Positions 28,016-35,435 of a stretch of 64,000 bases of DNA are shown here, piece by piece. The DNA is taken from positions 62,001 through 126,000 of the forward strand of contig PGZF01000005.1 in assembly GCA_002840125.1 (NCBI GenBank), read 5' to 3'. A program made the position numbers and the translations under genes. Numbering within the stretch: position 1 is the first letter of the stretch; each line of letters opens with the position of its first letter. The notes under the pieces are model-generated. The model had not been told where the DNA came from, did no database searches, and was given only the letters and a program-made list of their open reading frames with translations. Origin of the DNA: Gammaproteobacteria bacterium HGW-Gammaproteobacteria-15 (GTDB taxonomy: Bacteria > Pseudomonadota > Gammaproteobacteria > Enterobacterales > Alteromonadaceae).

Positions 28016-29065
28016 TTACCGTGTTAAAGCAGAGCTTTTTTCATAGGCTTTGTCTGCAAGATATTTACCAAATAAGTCACCTTGTACACCTGCGATAACT
28101 CCAGCAATAACTCCAGCTCCAATTGCAAGTACCCATCCATACGGTGTCGCAATAAGCATCAACGTTAATGCAGCTGCAACCTCGCCACCAATGATAGAAC
28201 CGGCAATTACTCCAATTCCTAGTCCTGTCATCTCTCTAGCCAGCTCTTTTTGCCAGTCTCCGCCATCATGCTTTACACCGTATACGTTCAAAATTCGGGT
28301 ACCCGCATCAAATGCAATAAGGTTCTTACCAACTACTTTAGCAACACGCTGGAATTGCTGCACTCGCTTAAAGTTATGACTGCTTTGCAGCTTGATTGCA
28401 GAGTCTGTTTTACTGCCCCGCGCTAGGCCCATAGCACGCTCAGGGTTGCTCCATACTGTACCACGGCTACTGCTCTTCGCAGTATTAGTTGCTATTATCC
28501 GCTTTATTTCTCCTTGAAAATGGCGGTTAACATTAGCCTGCTTTTCAGCCACCTGCTTAGCTAATGCTTTGCGTTCTGCAGCTGGCGTTTTATTTAAATA
28601 AGCTGTCCGATATTGCTCTAAAGCCAACTGATAACTTGCTATTTTTCCAGAAAGACCAGTTAAACGTTTCTCAAGTACTGTGGCCATGGCGCCAATAGTC
28701 CCAGGTGTTTCTTTAAACAGTAATTTACCAGCAGGTGTTTTCAAAAAGTTGTTGGCCGTAAGTAGCGCTGGCTTTAGCTGCAGCTGATAAAACTCAGCCA
28801 GCGCATCCATCACTTCGGTGCCAAAATCTTTATTTAACCGCGCGATATTTCTGCGATCTGACGGAGGTAGCTGCTTTAACATTTCAAATAAACGCAGGGC
28901 GTCAGAATCATTGCCAGAGGCTTTATCAGATTTGGTGATATAAGGTGTGCCTGCCGGTAGTAACGGTGCAGCAGGTATAGATTGCTCGTCTAACGTATGC
29001 CCTACAGGGCACGGAATAAACTCTCTGGTTATTGGGTTGGTAGTAATGCAGATTTCGAGTGCCAT
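28016..29065 (-). CDS. Putative pore-forming antibacterial effector with C-terminal glycine-rich membrane hairpin
   Basis: 349 residues without a signal peptide. The N-terminal part (1-55) is short and cysteine-containing (CITTNPITREFIPCPVGH). Residues about 60-250 are helical and charged. The last 80 residues hold two long hydrophobic, glycine-spaced helices (GLGIGVIAGSIIGGEVAAAL and AIGAGVIAGVIAGVQGDLF) with a short TPYG turn and a basic tail: the colicin-like or glycine-zipper hairpin of bacteriocins and type VI pore-forming effectors. Three paralogous small membrane genes follow directly. No delivery gene (VgrG, Hcp, PAAR) is in the window. The toxin role is inference. Confidence 0.55.
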   Translation of the reverse strand: MALEICITTNPITREFIPCPVGHTLDEQSIPAAPLLPAGTPYITKSDKASGNDSDALRLFEMLKQLPPSDRRNIARLNKDFGTEVMDALAEFYQLQLKPALLTANNFLKTPAGKLLFKETPGTIGAMATVLEKRLTGLSGKIASYQLALEQYRTAYLNKTPAAERKALAKQVAEKQANVNRHFQGEIKRIIATNTAKSSSRGTVWSNPERAMGLARGSKTDSAIKLQSSHNFKRVQQFQRVAKVVGKNLIAFDAGTRILNVYGVKHDGGDWQKELAREMTGLGIGVIAGSIIGGEVAAALTLMLIATPYGWVLAIGAGVIAGVIAGVQGDLFGKYLADKAYEKSSALTR

Positions 29066-29256
29066 AATTCATCCCTGACATTATTGTTAATAATGAGTGA
29101 ATTTTAGTTAACAATAACGATGATTGCAAGATTAAATAACGCAATATCAGCGCTACGTTGCAAAGCCCCTGTCGGGTTTCAGATTAATCTCGTTCTGCTA
29201 AATAATTGTAACAATTGGATCCGACCCCGAAGGTTAGACCTCACGATTATGAAGCC

Positions 29257-29481
29257 ATGGCGTTATCACAAATGACTGTACTCAACGCAGCACGCGCTGG
29301 CTTATTGCAGGATATTAGAGAACAAGGTGCTGTTTATAGCCGCAAGTGATACGTCGGTTCTAGAAATATCGCCGTGCGTAAGTATCAGCGTTTACAACTG
29401 GCGGTTACCGAATATGTGATTACCCATCGGTTAGATGATTTTAATCTTTACTGCCAGTTGCTGCTTGGCAAGGAGCAATAA
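29257..29481 (+). pseudogene. Small gene interrupted by an in-frame TGA
   Basis: A frame starting MALSQMTVLNAARAGLLQD at 29257 meets TGA at 29347-29349 and then continues as YVGSRNIAVRKYQRLQLA to TAA at 29481. The part after the stop is clearly protein-like (basic, then TEYVITHRLDDFNLYCQLL), so a TGG to TGA nonsense change is the simplest reading. I do not recognise the 74-residue product. It is the only thing I see in the 497 bp between the two toxin-like genes. Confidence 0.4.
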
Positions 29482-29562
29482 CACTGACGCTATTGGTTCG
29501 CGAAATGAGCTTTTTGGGGCTCGCTTGCAGCGCAACGCGACAGGGCTTCCTGTGATCGCATC

Positions 29563-30861
29563 TCACTGTTCCTCGCGTCGCTTATTCCGTAGCATATCAC
29601 GGTAGCCGTAGTCCACAGTGTCCTCTTCGTTGTAGGGTTCCCAGCCCTCAGGCATCACAGCATGCTCACCGTAGAACTCTTCATACGCCAGCTGCTGGGA
29701 ACGCCGCATTTCGGCGTCGGATAGCTTCTTGGTGAGACTAGTACCGAACAGTATCTTCTCATCCAGCATGAACGCGGTATCATCGATCTCGGCGGCGTTG
29801 TGCAATGCCAGCTCCACGCCTTGGCCTTTCCTCTTCTTCTTCCAGCCGACGGGGTAGAGCTTAAGCCGGTCGGAGAGTTCTTCGGTACTGATGCCATAGC
29901 GGCCACCGAAATCGCTCTTCCACGCGACGATCAATTGCTTCCAGGTGATAATACGGAAGCTGTCCCGGGCTACCTGCACGCAAAACTGGGTGTTGTCCGA
30001 GGCTGACCCAGGGTAGTCAGCAATGCATTGGAATCGCGCACCTTCGCCAACGATCTTCGTGATCGCGTCGAAGCCCTCGGGGCCGTCTTTCTCGGCATCG
30101 TCGCGATGCGACTGACTCGAGGGCTGGTGCTGATGACTATACTCGGAATCCCGCTTAGGGACGCCGTAAACCATATCTCCGGCCGCCGGGCGCACGGCGT
30201 TGCCGGTTTCCAGCCTGACGACGTAGCCGTCCAGGTCGGACACATGTTGGACGTAGGTCGTCAAGATTTTCCGGCCCTCGTCCGGCCCGTACCATGAATC
30301 AATCTTGTGAATGAACGGGTCCAGCTGTGGATTGCTGTTATCCTCGACGCTTTCCGTGCGGTGGAAGATGTTCTTGGCGCTCTCATTCTTTATCCGGGGC
30401 TCCATCATGCCGTATTTTGCGATCCGTCGCCCGACGAGGGCAGACTCAGCTGCATTGGTCTGGCTGGCTTCATCCATGCCTTTGGTATCCCACTGCGCAC
30501 TGTCGAACACCTTGGCGACGACGGGGTGCTGCCCTTTGGTCATCGCTTTGTCGCCGGTGTCCGCTAGGCCTAGCTCCGCCGGAAGCCCCGCCTGTTCGAT
30601 GCTGCGCCGCTGCGCCACATGAGTTCCACTACCTTGCGGATAAACATGGGAATTTAACCGCTGCTGCACAGGACAATTGGCCATCATTTGTGCAGTGGCT
30701 TTTAATTTTTGTTGCTGCGGGCTGCTTGCCATCATGGCTTGCAATGACAGTGTTGCAGCGGCAAAATCCCGGTTATCGGAAAATGCCTGCGTGGCAGCGT
30801 TGATGGAATCTTGCTGATGTCGCAAGCTCGAATTGTCCTTGCCTTGTAAAACGTATGCCAT
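29563..30861 (-). CDS. Toxin-like protein with DUF4157/eCIS-associated N-terminus
   Basis: 432 residues, no signal peptide or membrane helix. Residues 27-70 read FSDNRDFAAATLSLQAMMAS, SPQQQKLKATAQMMANCPVQQR, a pattern like the leader segments of DUF4157-linked polymorphic toxins and eCIS cargo. After RSIEQAGLPAEL the text changes to a charged domain (about 110-432) I cannot assign; it has WYGPDEGRKILTTYVQHV and a C-terminus rich in Glu and Arg. Base composition is visibly GC-richer in that part than in the first 80 codons, which suggests an exchanged toxin tip. No partner immunity gene is recognisable. GGTGA precedes the ATG. Confidence 0.5.
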   Translation of the reverse strand: MAYVLQGKDNSSLRHQQDSINAATQAFSDNRDFAAATLSLQAMMASSPQQQKLKATAQMMANCPVQQRLNSHVYPQGSGTHVAQRRSIEQAGLPAELGLADTGDKAMTKGQHPVVAKVFDSAQWDTKGMDEASQTNAAESALVGRRIAKYGMMEPRIKNESAKNIFHRTESVEDNSNPQLDPFIHKIDSWYGPDEGRKILTTYVQHVSDLDGYVVRLETGNAVRPAAGDMVYGVPKRDSEYSHQHQPSSQSHRDDAEKDGPEGFDAITKIVGEGARFQCIADYPGSASDNTQFCVQVARDSFRIITWKQLIVAWKSDFGGRYGISTEELSDRLKLYPVGWKKKRKGQGVELALHNAAEIDDTAFMLDEKILFGTSLTKKLSDAEMRRSQQLAYEEFYGEHAVMPEGWEPYNEEDTVDYGYRDMLRNKRREEQ

Positions 30862-30956
30862 TACTTGTCACCGTTGAGATATGTTGTAGTAACCATAGAT
30901 GACAATAGTACTGAACGATATGGATTTCACTGCCACAGCAAACTTTGTAAAGATCG

Positions 30957-31172
30957 ATGAAGATCGAAGGGGTCAGTGATATTTCTGTTAATAACATTTG
31001 CCTAGACCAAATCGATGACACTGGCTCGTTTGATTCAGCGCCGCTTACGGAGCTTGCTGATGTATTTGCCATTAAGTGCTCTATTCGCGCCAGCAGGTCA
31101 GACGATATTTACGATGAATGGATTAAAAACCTGCTGGCCGCCAAAGCAGACCTTAGCCGCAGAGTCGGATAA
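30957..31172 (+). pseudogene. N-terminal fragment of a PIN-domain toxin
   Basis: The 71-codon frame contains SAPLTELADVFAIKC and RASRSDDIYDEWIKNLLAAKADLSRR. These line up with the start of PIN toxins paired with excisionase-type antitoxins, whose usual wording is APLRDLL...RAKWTDEIHDEWIRNLL. The family's first acidic strand is degraded and the frame stops after about a third of the usual 190 residues. The other part of this 448-bp gap has an AT-rich hairpin (AAAAGTT/AACTTTT) after the stop and no gene. Confidence 0.55.
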
Positions 31173-31309
31173 AAGTTAAACCTTAAACTTTTCATATATT
31201 TAATTGTGAGCTGACACCGTTAATTCATGTATTGGTCAAAAATGCCATAGTAGCGGCCGGGGCAGTTGTCTGTTAGTTTATTTAAAAAAACAATAACAGG
31301 AACAAGCCG

Positions 31310-32239
31310 ATGCTAAATAAACAGCGAATCTTTTCGTTACTGGCCAGCGCCATCCTGCTCTTGACCACGGCCAGTACCAGTGCAGTAGCCAGCGAAAAAG
31401 CAGCCAAAGCGACGACAGTAGCCGACTGGCTGGCACAAAGTAGCGCTACCGATTGGCGCGAACTCGACGCCGAAAATACCTTATATCTGGAACTGCCAAC
31501 TGGCCGGGTGGTTATCGAATTAGCCAGCGATTTTGCACCCAAGCATATCAGCAATATTAAGGCACTGGTGCGCGAAGGCTTTTACCGGAACATACCTATA
31601 GTGCGGGTGCAGGATAACTACGTAGTGCAATGGAATGAACCCGATGGCGCTACGCCAAAAACGCTAAAGCAGGCCAAGCGCAACATAGCGGCAGAGTTTA
31701 GCGTTAAGCTGCCGGCGAATTTCGCCTTTACCCCCATAGCCGACCGCGACGGCTATGCACCACAAACCGGCCACTTTAACGGCTTTGCCATGGCAATGGA
31801 CCCCGGTAACAACAACGGCTGGTTAACCCATTGCTACGGCGCCGTGGGTATAGGCCGCGACAACGACGCTGACAGCGGCTCCGGCACCTCTATGTATGTG
31901 GTGACAGGACATGCGCCACGACATCTGGATCGTAATATTACGCTGGTAGGCACAGTGCGCCAGGGTATGGAGTTATTATCAACCCTGCCCAGAGGACAGG
32001 GCGCGATGGGCTTTTATTCTTCAGCCGACCAGTACACTGTTATTAAAGACATTACCCTCGCCGCAGACATGCCGACAGCACAGCGTACCGCGCTGCAAGT
32101 GCTGCGCACCGACACCGCAATCTTTAAAGGCGTAGTAGAAGCTCAGCGCAACCGCGGCGGCGATTGGTACCAACACCCCGCCGGTTATATTGAAGTCTGT
32201 AATGTCAGAGTGCCGGTAAGAGAAACGCCGGTGAAGTAG
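31310..32239 (+). CDS. Cyclophilin-type peptidyl-prolyl isomerase, exported
   Basis: 309 residues. A signal peptide ends near SAVASEKA. The cyclophilin domain starts TLYLELPTGRVVIELASDFAPKHISNIKAL, continues FYRNIPIVRVQDNYVVQW and has the glycine-rich region GNNNGWLTHCYGAVGIGRD and TSMYVVTGHAPRHLDRN. It is longer than PpiA, with about 60 extra residues at the C-terminus. It isomerises proline peptide bonds in periplasmic clients. AGGAAC lies upstream of the ATG. Confidence 0.9.
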   Translation: MLNKQRIFSLLASAILLLTTASTSAVASEKAAKATTVADWLAQSSATDWRELDAENTLYLELPTGRVVIELASDFAPKHISNIKALVREGFYRNIPIVRVQDNYVVQWNEPDGATPKTLKQAKRNIAAEFSVKLPANFAFTPIADRDGYAPQTGHFNGFAMAMDPGNNNGWLTHCYGAVGIGRDNDADSGSGTSMYVVTGHAPRHLDRNITLVGTVRQGMELLSTLPRGQGAMGFYSSADQYTVIKDITLAADMPTAQRTALQVLRTDTAIFKGVVEAQRNRGGDWYQHPAGYIEVCNVRVPVRETPVK

Positions 32240-32296
32240 TATTAGTCAACTAACATTCAAACTGCCAAAGCAATGATTTCCCCCTTTGCGTTGTTT

Positions 32297-32332
32297 TTCG
32301 AATACTTCGAAAACTTTACAAAGTTTCGAATA
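32297..32332. promoter_or_regulatory. TTCGAA-type operator array upstream of the antitoxin
   Basis: Three TTCGAA motifs lie at 32297, 32306 and 32325. The last two form an imperfect palindrome (32306-32330, TTCGAAAACTTT / AAGTTTCGAA) and the first and third are direct TTCGAATA repeats. They sit 40-75 bp before the antitoxin start, where an autoregulating antitoxin would bind. Confidence 0.5.
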
Positions 32333-32371
32333 TTTCAAATAATAACGAAAGTTAACCTTGAGGAATTCATT

Positions 32372-32824
32372 ATGCAAGCCTACCAACAACTGCCTACAGC
32401 ACAGGAAGCTGCGCTGGCAAAACTGTGCAGTCAGCAACTCGCAGCCGTTATCGAAACCAAACTGGATGTGCAGTCGCTGTCACTCACCTCCCCGGATGGG
32501 CAGTTAAAACAGGTTGAGATCCCTGTTAGCGCACTGCGCTTAATGGTCAATATTTTAACCGAGCTTGGCGAAGGCAATACAGTAAAGCTGGTACCTATCC
32601 ATGCTGAACTCACTACCCAGGAAGCGGCTGATTTATTAAATGTGTCCAGGCCAACTTTAATTAAACTGCTGGATGACGGCGCAATTGCTTTTCACCGTAC
32701 CGGCAATCGCAGAAAAGTGCGCTTTAATGACTTACGCCGCTATCAAAGCCAGTTGGAAATACACAGACTACAAGCACTTGAGCAGTTAACGCAGTTAGAT
32801 CAGGAATTAGAGCTGGGCTATTAA
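32372..32824 (+). CDS. Excisionase-type HTH antitoxin of a PIN toxin system
   Basis: 150 residues from the ATG at 32372 with GAGGAA upstream. The family text is intact: IPVSALRLMVNILTELGEGN, VKLVPIHAELTTQEAADLLN, VSRPTLIKLLDDGAIAFHRT and GNRRKVRFNDLRRYQ. It has a MerR/excisionase-like winged helix and normally overlaps a downstream PIN ribonuclease gene. Here the TAATG overlap is kept, but the toxin has collapsed, so the antitoxin is orphaned. Its operator-like repeats suggest it may still be expressed and could act as an anti-addiction module. Confidence 0.85.
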   Translation: MQAYQQLPTAQEAALAKLCSQQLAAVIETKLDVQSLSLTSPDGQLKQVEIPVSALRLMVNILTELGEGNTVKLVPIHAELTTQEAADLLNVSRPTLIKLLDDGAIAFHRTGNRRKVRFNDLRRYQSQLEIHRLQALEQLTQLDQELELGY

Positions 32825-32991
32825 TGAACTCAGATTAGCTGGATATCGGCTGTGTACTGCAGGCGGTAAGCCGGCACAGAGCAAGTCTGAAAAACCCGCC
32901 GTTCAGTGCCAATGACTATCTGGACTGCTTGCTAAAGCAAAAACTACCGGAAACGGTTGCCAGATTAACACCCTTCAAACTTCTTTTTTGA
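32824..32991 (+). pseudogene. PIN toxin with internal deletion
   Basis: ATG overlaps the antitoxin stop (TAATG) and gives MNSD, then TAG. The same frame continues as LDIGCVLQAVSRHRASLKNP, PFSANDYLDCLLKQKLPETV, ARLTPFKLLF to TGA at 32991. This matches the C-terminal 50 residues of PIN toxins of the family (RASLKNPP...YL..L..QGLPQTVARL). About 130 residues including the PIN active site are missing, so it cannot be a nuclease. Confidence 0.75.
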
Positions 32992-33005
32992 GCTCAAATC
33001 GGGCT

Positions 33006-33087
33006 AAATGTCTACGACCCCATTTTCACAAAATGTCTACGACCCCATTTTCACAAATCGGGCTAAATGTCTACGACCCCATTTTCA
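33006..33087. repeat. Short tandem repeat downstream of the PIN relic
   Basis: A 23-24-bp unit beginning AAATGTCTACGACCCCATTT occurs at 33006, 33031 and 33065, the first and third preceded by TCGGGCT. A diverged single copy with the same TCGGGCTAAATG start lies at 37751-37787, next to another PIN toxin tail. It is part of the same dispersed unit. Confidence 0.8.
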
Positions 33088-33143
33088 AGAGAGGTAATGA
33101 TACCTCTCTGCATAAATAAAAGCGTTTCGAGTATTCTAAGCAA

Positions 33144-34067
33144 TTAAAATGTCACTCGATTGATTTCCTTTCCATCCATGGTAGAGACAATAACCTCTTT
33201 AACATTGCCATGCAAATACGTACCTTTACATTCTGACATTTCAAAAATATAGGTAATTTTGATATAGATCTCTTTTGCATCTGGATAGTAACCAAATGTG
33301 TCGATGAAATTAAATCTATTAATATCGAAAACAAACTTACCATTACTTAATTTTTTAATAAATGAATTAGGTGAGTTGTACCACTGATTAGTTACTAGAC
33401 TAACGCCAAACATAGTGTCACCAGACAACATTGGCGTACCGCCATAATTGCCTAGATTGATAACATCATAACGATTAGTAGTGTTATTTATTACATAAAC
33501 ATCTTTAAGCGATTTACCAGAGTTACCATAAGTGCGATGTCTAGTCTTTTTAGCATCTGAATTATATTCAAAAGAACCACCTGGTATAGTTGGACCAAAA
33601 TCATTATCATAAACATTGTACAAAACTGTATCCGGAATTGCTGAGTGGTATTCATCTCGCCAGGTTTTTCCCTTAGCAACCCATGAACCACCGTGCCACA
33701 GTTCAACTAAGCCATTATTATCGCGATCACGATCAAATGCCGCTATATTGTATATAGCGAACTCTTTTCGCTCAGATTGAATCTCGTTCCTGTAAGTAGA
33801 AATAGTAGTTAACCAGTCATCCCAATGACTTTGTTTTATTTCCGCACGTTCTTGAGGTGACTTTCTTGAGTCTAGTCCTACATAGCGTGTAGCCTGATCA
33901 AAACTAAAAGGGTTGTGACACAATCCTACTTTTGCTTTGCTTATGTCATCTATATTCGGAGGGTTGACAGACTTACCAGAACTACTGGTAGCGGTGCTTG
34001 CGCATCCCATGGTTAAAGCACACAGTATAATTAATGCGAAAAACTTAAAACCTGACCTGAAACTCAT
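33144..34067 (-). CDS. AT-rich lipoprotein of unknown function
   Basis: 307 residues from MSFRSGFKFF; two in-frame ATGs lie within nine codons upstream. The lipobox is LTMGC near residue 25, followed by a Ser/Thr-rich linker. The mature part is soluble, with DRDRDNNGLVELWHGGSWVA and aromatic-rich segments (YNVYDNDFGPTIPGGSFEY). I do not recognise the family. Codon use is strikingly AT-rich compared with every gene around it, a sign of recent transfer. It lies downstream of the cassette pair, but I found no attC at its 3' end. Confidence 0.65.
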   Translation of the reverse strand: MSFRSGFKFFALIILCALTMGCASTATSSSGKSVNPPNIDDISKAKVGLCHNPFSFDQATRYVGLDSRKSPQERAEIKQSHWDDWLTTISTYRNEIQSERKEFAIYNIAAFDRDRDNNGLVELWHGGSWVAKGKTWRDEYHSAIPDTVLYNVYDNDFGPTIPGGSFEYNSDAKKTRHRTYGNSGKSLKDVYVINNTTNRYDVINLGNYGGTPMLSGDTMFGVSLVTNQWYNSPNSFIKKLSNGKFVFDINRFNFIDTFGYYPDAKEIYIKITYIFEMSECKGTYLHGNVKEVIVSTMDGKEINRVTF

Positions 34068-34166
34068 CGTATTTTCCATTCTATTTGAAAACAATCAGAT
34101 GCCTTACTTAGCAAAAAAACATTTTAGGATCAATATAAACCCTGATGCCACCCCATTTCTCTACCT

Positions 34167-34222
34167 GATAAATGGGGTCTGACCCCAATTATTAGATAAA
34201 TGGGGTCTGACCCCAATTATTA
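34167..34222. repeat. 28-bp tandem duplication containing a palindrome
   Basis: Two identical adjacent 28-bp units (34167-34194 and 34195-34222), each centred on GGGGTCTGACCCC. The palindromic core resembles the GGGTCAGACCCC ends seen around REP-associated transposase elements and the ends of the MITE-like repeats nearby. Confidence 0.9.
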
Positions 34223-34266
34223 TACCTTTAAAGACTTCCATTTGACGCCAATCCATAGTCATTCAC

Positions 34267-34365
34267 ACATAACGCTTTGCTAATTGGCTGCCGCAGCGCA
34301 GCGTAGGCAGTCCAGTGGAGGCTACGCTTTTTGTGGCCGGAACGAAATTAAGCAAATTGTTATGT
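34267..34365 (-). other. Integron attC site 1
   Basis: On the minus strand it runs from R'' ACATAAC (34359-34365) to R' GTTATGT (34267-34273). The arms AACAATTTGCTTAATT and AATTAGCAAAGCGTT are complementary with bulges. The site begins inside the TAA stop of the 102-residue cassette gene. R'' is the exact complement of the GTTATGT at the 5' end of that cassette (in attC 2), as a closed cassette requires. Confidence 0.85.
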
Positions 34366-34668
34366 GTTTTCTTCTACTGACATTTCAGATACTTCGAATT
34401 CAAAGCCACCTATGTACTTTTGAATAAAATTATAAAAAAAACAACTGATGGCGATTGAAATATAGCCAAATATTAAATACATGAATGGCGCAACAAATAA
34501 AAGGAATATAGGAAACCCAATTGGATTACCTGCTTGATCAATTTGAGGTGTGGTCAATGAAAACATTAGCATCATTGGCAATAAAAAAGGCAATGTAGCC
34601 AAAGCCATTAAAACGCCAAAAACTTTTCCATTTTGATGTGGTGACAATCTTTTGATTTGTTTTCTCAT
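34360..34668 (-). CDS. Integron cassette gene: small membrane protein
   Basis: 102 residues with two hydrophobic helices (about 16-38 and 52-80) and a basic N-terminus (MRKQIKRLSPHQNGKVFGVL). FGYISIAISCFFYNFIQKYIGGFEFE is a wording I associate with small proteins of unknown function found in integron cassettes. The stop codon overlaps the R'' box of attC 1, and the cassette begins at the GTT of attC 2, 37 bp before the ATG. No promoter is visible. Confidence 0.7.
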   Translation of the reverse strand: MRKQIKRLSPHQNGKVFGVLMALATLPFLLPMMLMFSLTTPQIDQAGNPIGFPIFLLFVAPFMYLIFGYISIAISCFFYNFIQKYIGGFEFEVSEMSVEENT

Positions 34669-34698
34669 AAGAATTCCTTGATATATGACATCCTAAAC

Positions 34699-34785
34699 AC
34701 ATAACGCCCGCAGCACAGGCCGAAACCCGCGCAGCGGTTGAGGTCCAGGCCACGCAGTGGCCGATTGTGGCTGCGCTTGTTAAGT
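34699..34785 (-). other. Integron attC site 2
   Basis: On the minus strand it runs from R'' ACTTAAC (34779-34785, a perfect RYYYAAC) to R' GTTATGT (34699-34705). The outer arms AAGCGCAGCCACAATCGGCC and GGCCTGTGCTGCGGGCGTT pair with bulges, and the centre has two further short hairpins. The site adjoins the TAG stop of the next cassette gene. R'' is the exact complement of GTTAAGT at 35138-35144, the 5' end of that cassette. Confidence 0.88.
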
Positions 34786-35133
34786 CTACTGGCCATCTGA
34801 ACGCACCCATTTTTCGTTTTTGTTGGCTCTTGTTGCAATCCATCCATGAGGTAAGTCGTGTATAGAGCAGAGCGTGGGATCTCTTTGCACGAGCTCTTCG
34901 ATAGTGGTACCGACAAGCCCATTGTACTGATCACTTGGCTCATTTAAAAAAAGCCAAGAACCATCGTCAAGCCTAAAAACCCTAGTGATTTCGGCATGAA
35001 AATCAATAACATTTCTTGTCGTAACCTCTTTAGGGTGACTATTAACTTTAAATCCGCACCTAGAGTCAGCAAAAGATAAAGTGCTAACACTTAAAATTAA
35101 TAAAGTTACGAAGAAAGAGCTTAGCTTATTCAT
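34786..35133 (-). CDS. Integron cassette gene: small exported protein
   Basis: 115 residues from the ATG at 35131-35133; a TTG seven codons earlier lies outside the cassette boundary and is rejected for that reason. A signal peptide (MNKLSSFFVTLLILSVSTLS, cleaved after FA) leads a soluble domain with two cysteines (SRCGFKVNS, PTLCSIHDLP). I do not recognise it. The cassette spans from GTTAAGT (35138-35144) to attC 2 and has almost no 5' leader, so translation may depend on read-through from outside. Confidence 0.65.
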   Translation of the reverse strand: MNKLSSFFVTLLILSVSTLSFADSRCGFKVNSHPKEVTTRNVIDFHAEITRVFRLDDGSWLFLNEPSDQYNGLVGTTIEELVQRDPTLCSIHDLPHGWIATRANKNEKWVRSDGQ

Positions 35134-35383
35134 ATGACTTAACAGCTTATTCAAAGGACCAGAACCCGCAAGTTGCGCGTTTAAGATCCCGCAAGTTGAA
35201 AAATTAGCTTCAGTCTATGGCGCTGGCTGAATGTAAATCAAGCATTTTTATGTTGTAGCAATTTATGTTGCTGCAAAATACGGGTTTTAAGCTCGCGAGT
35301 TGCGGATAAAAAAACTCAGAAGCAAAACTGTGGATTTAAACAGCTATTTAGGGCAGGCTTTCCGGTAAGACATAAATTATCAG

Positions 35384-35435
35384 GCCAGATAAAAACTGCC
35401 CCTGATACCTCAGCATAATTTAGTTTTGCTCTGAC
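35384..35435. repeat. MITE-like repeat, copy 1
   Basis: About 52 bp with inverted ends (GCCAGATAAAAACTG ... TAGTTTTGCTCTGAC). It is 80-90% like copies at 36214 and 37632. The last codons and TAA of the tpm gene lie inside it. The rest of the gap from 35145 has two direct CCCGCAAGTTG repeats (35165, 35188) and no gene. Confidence 0.75.
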
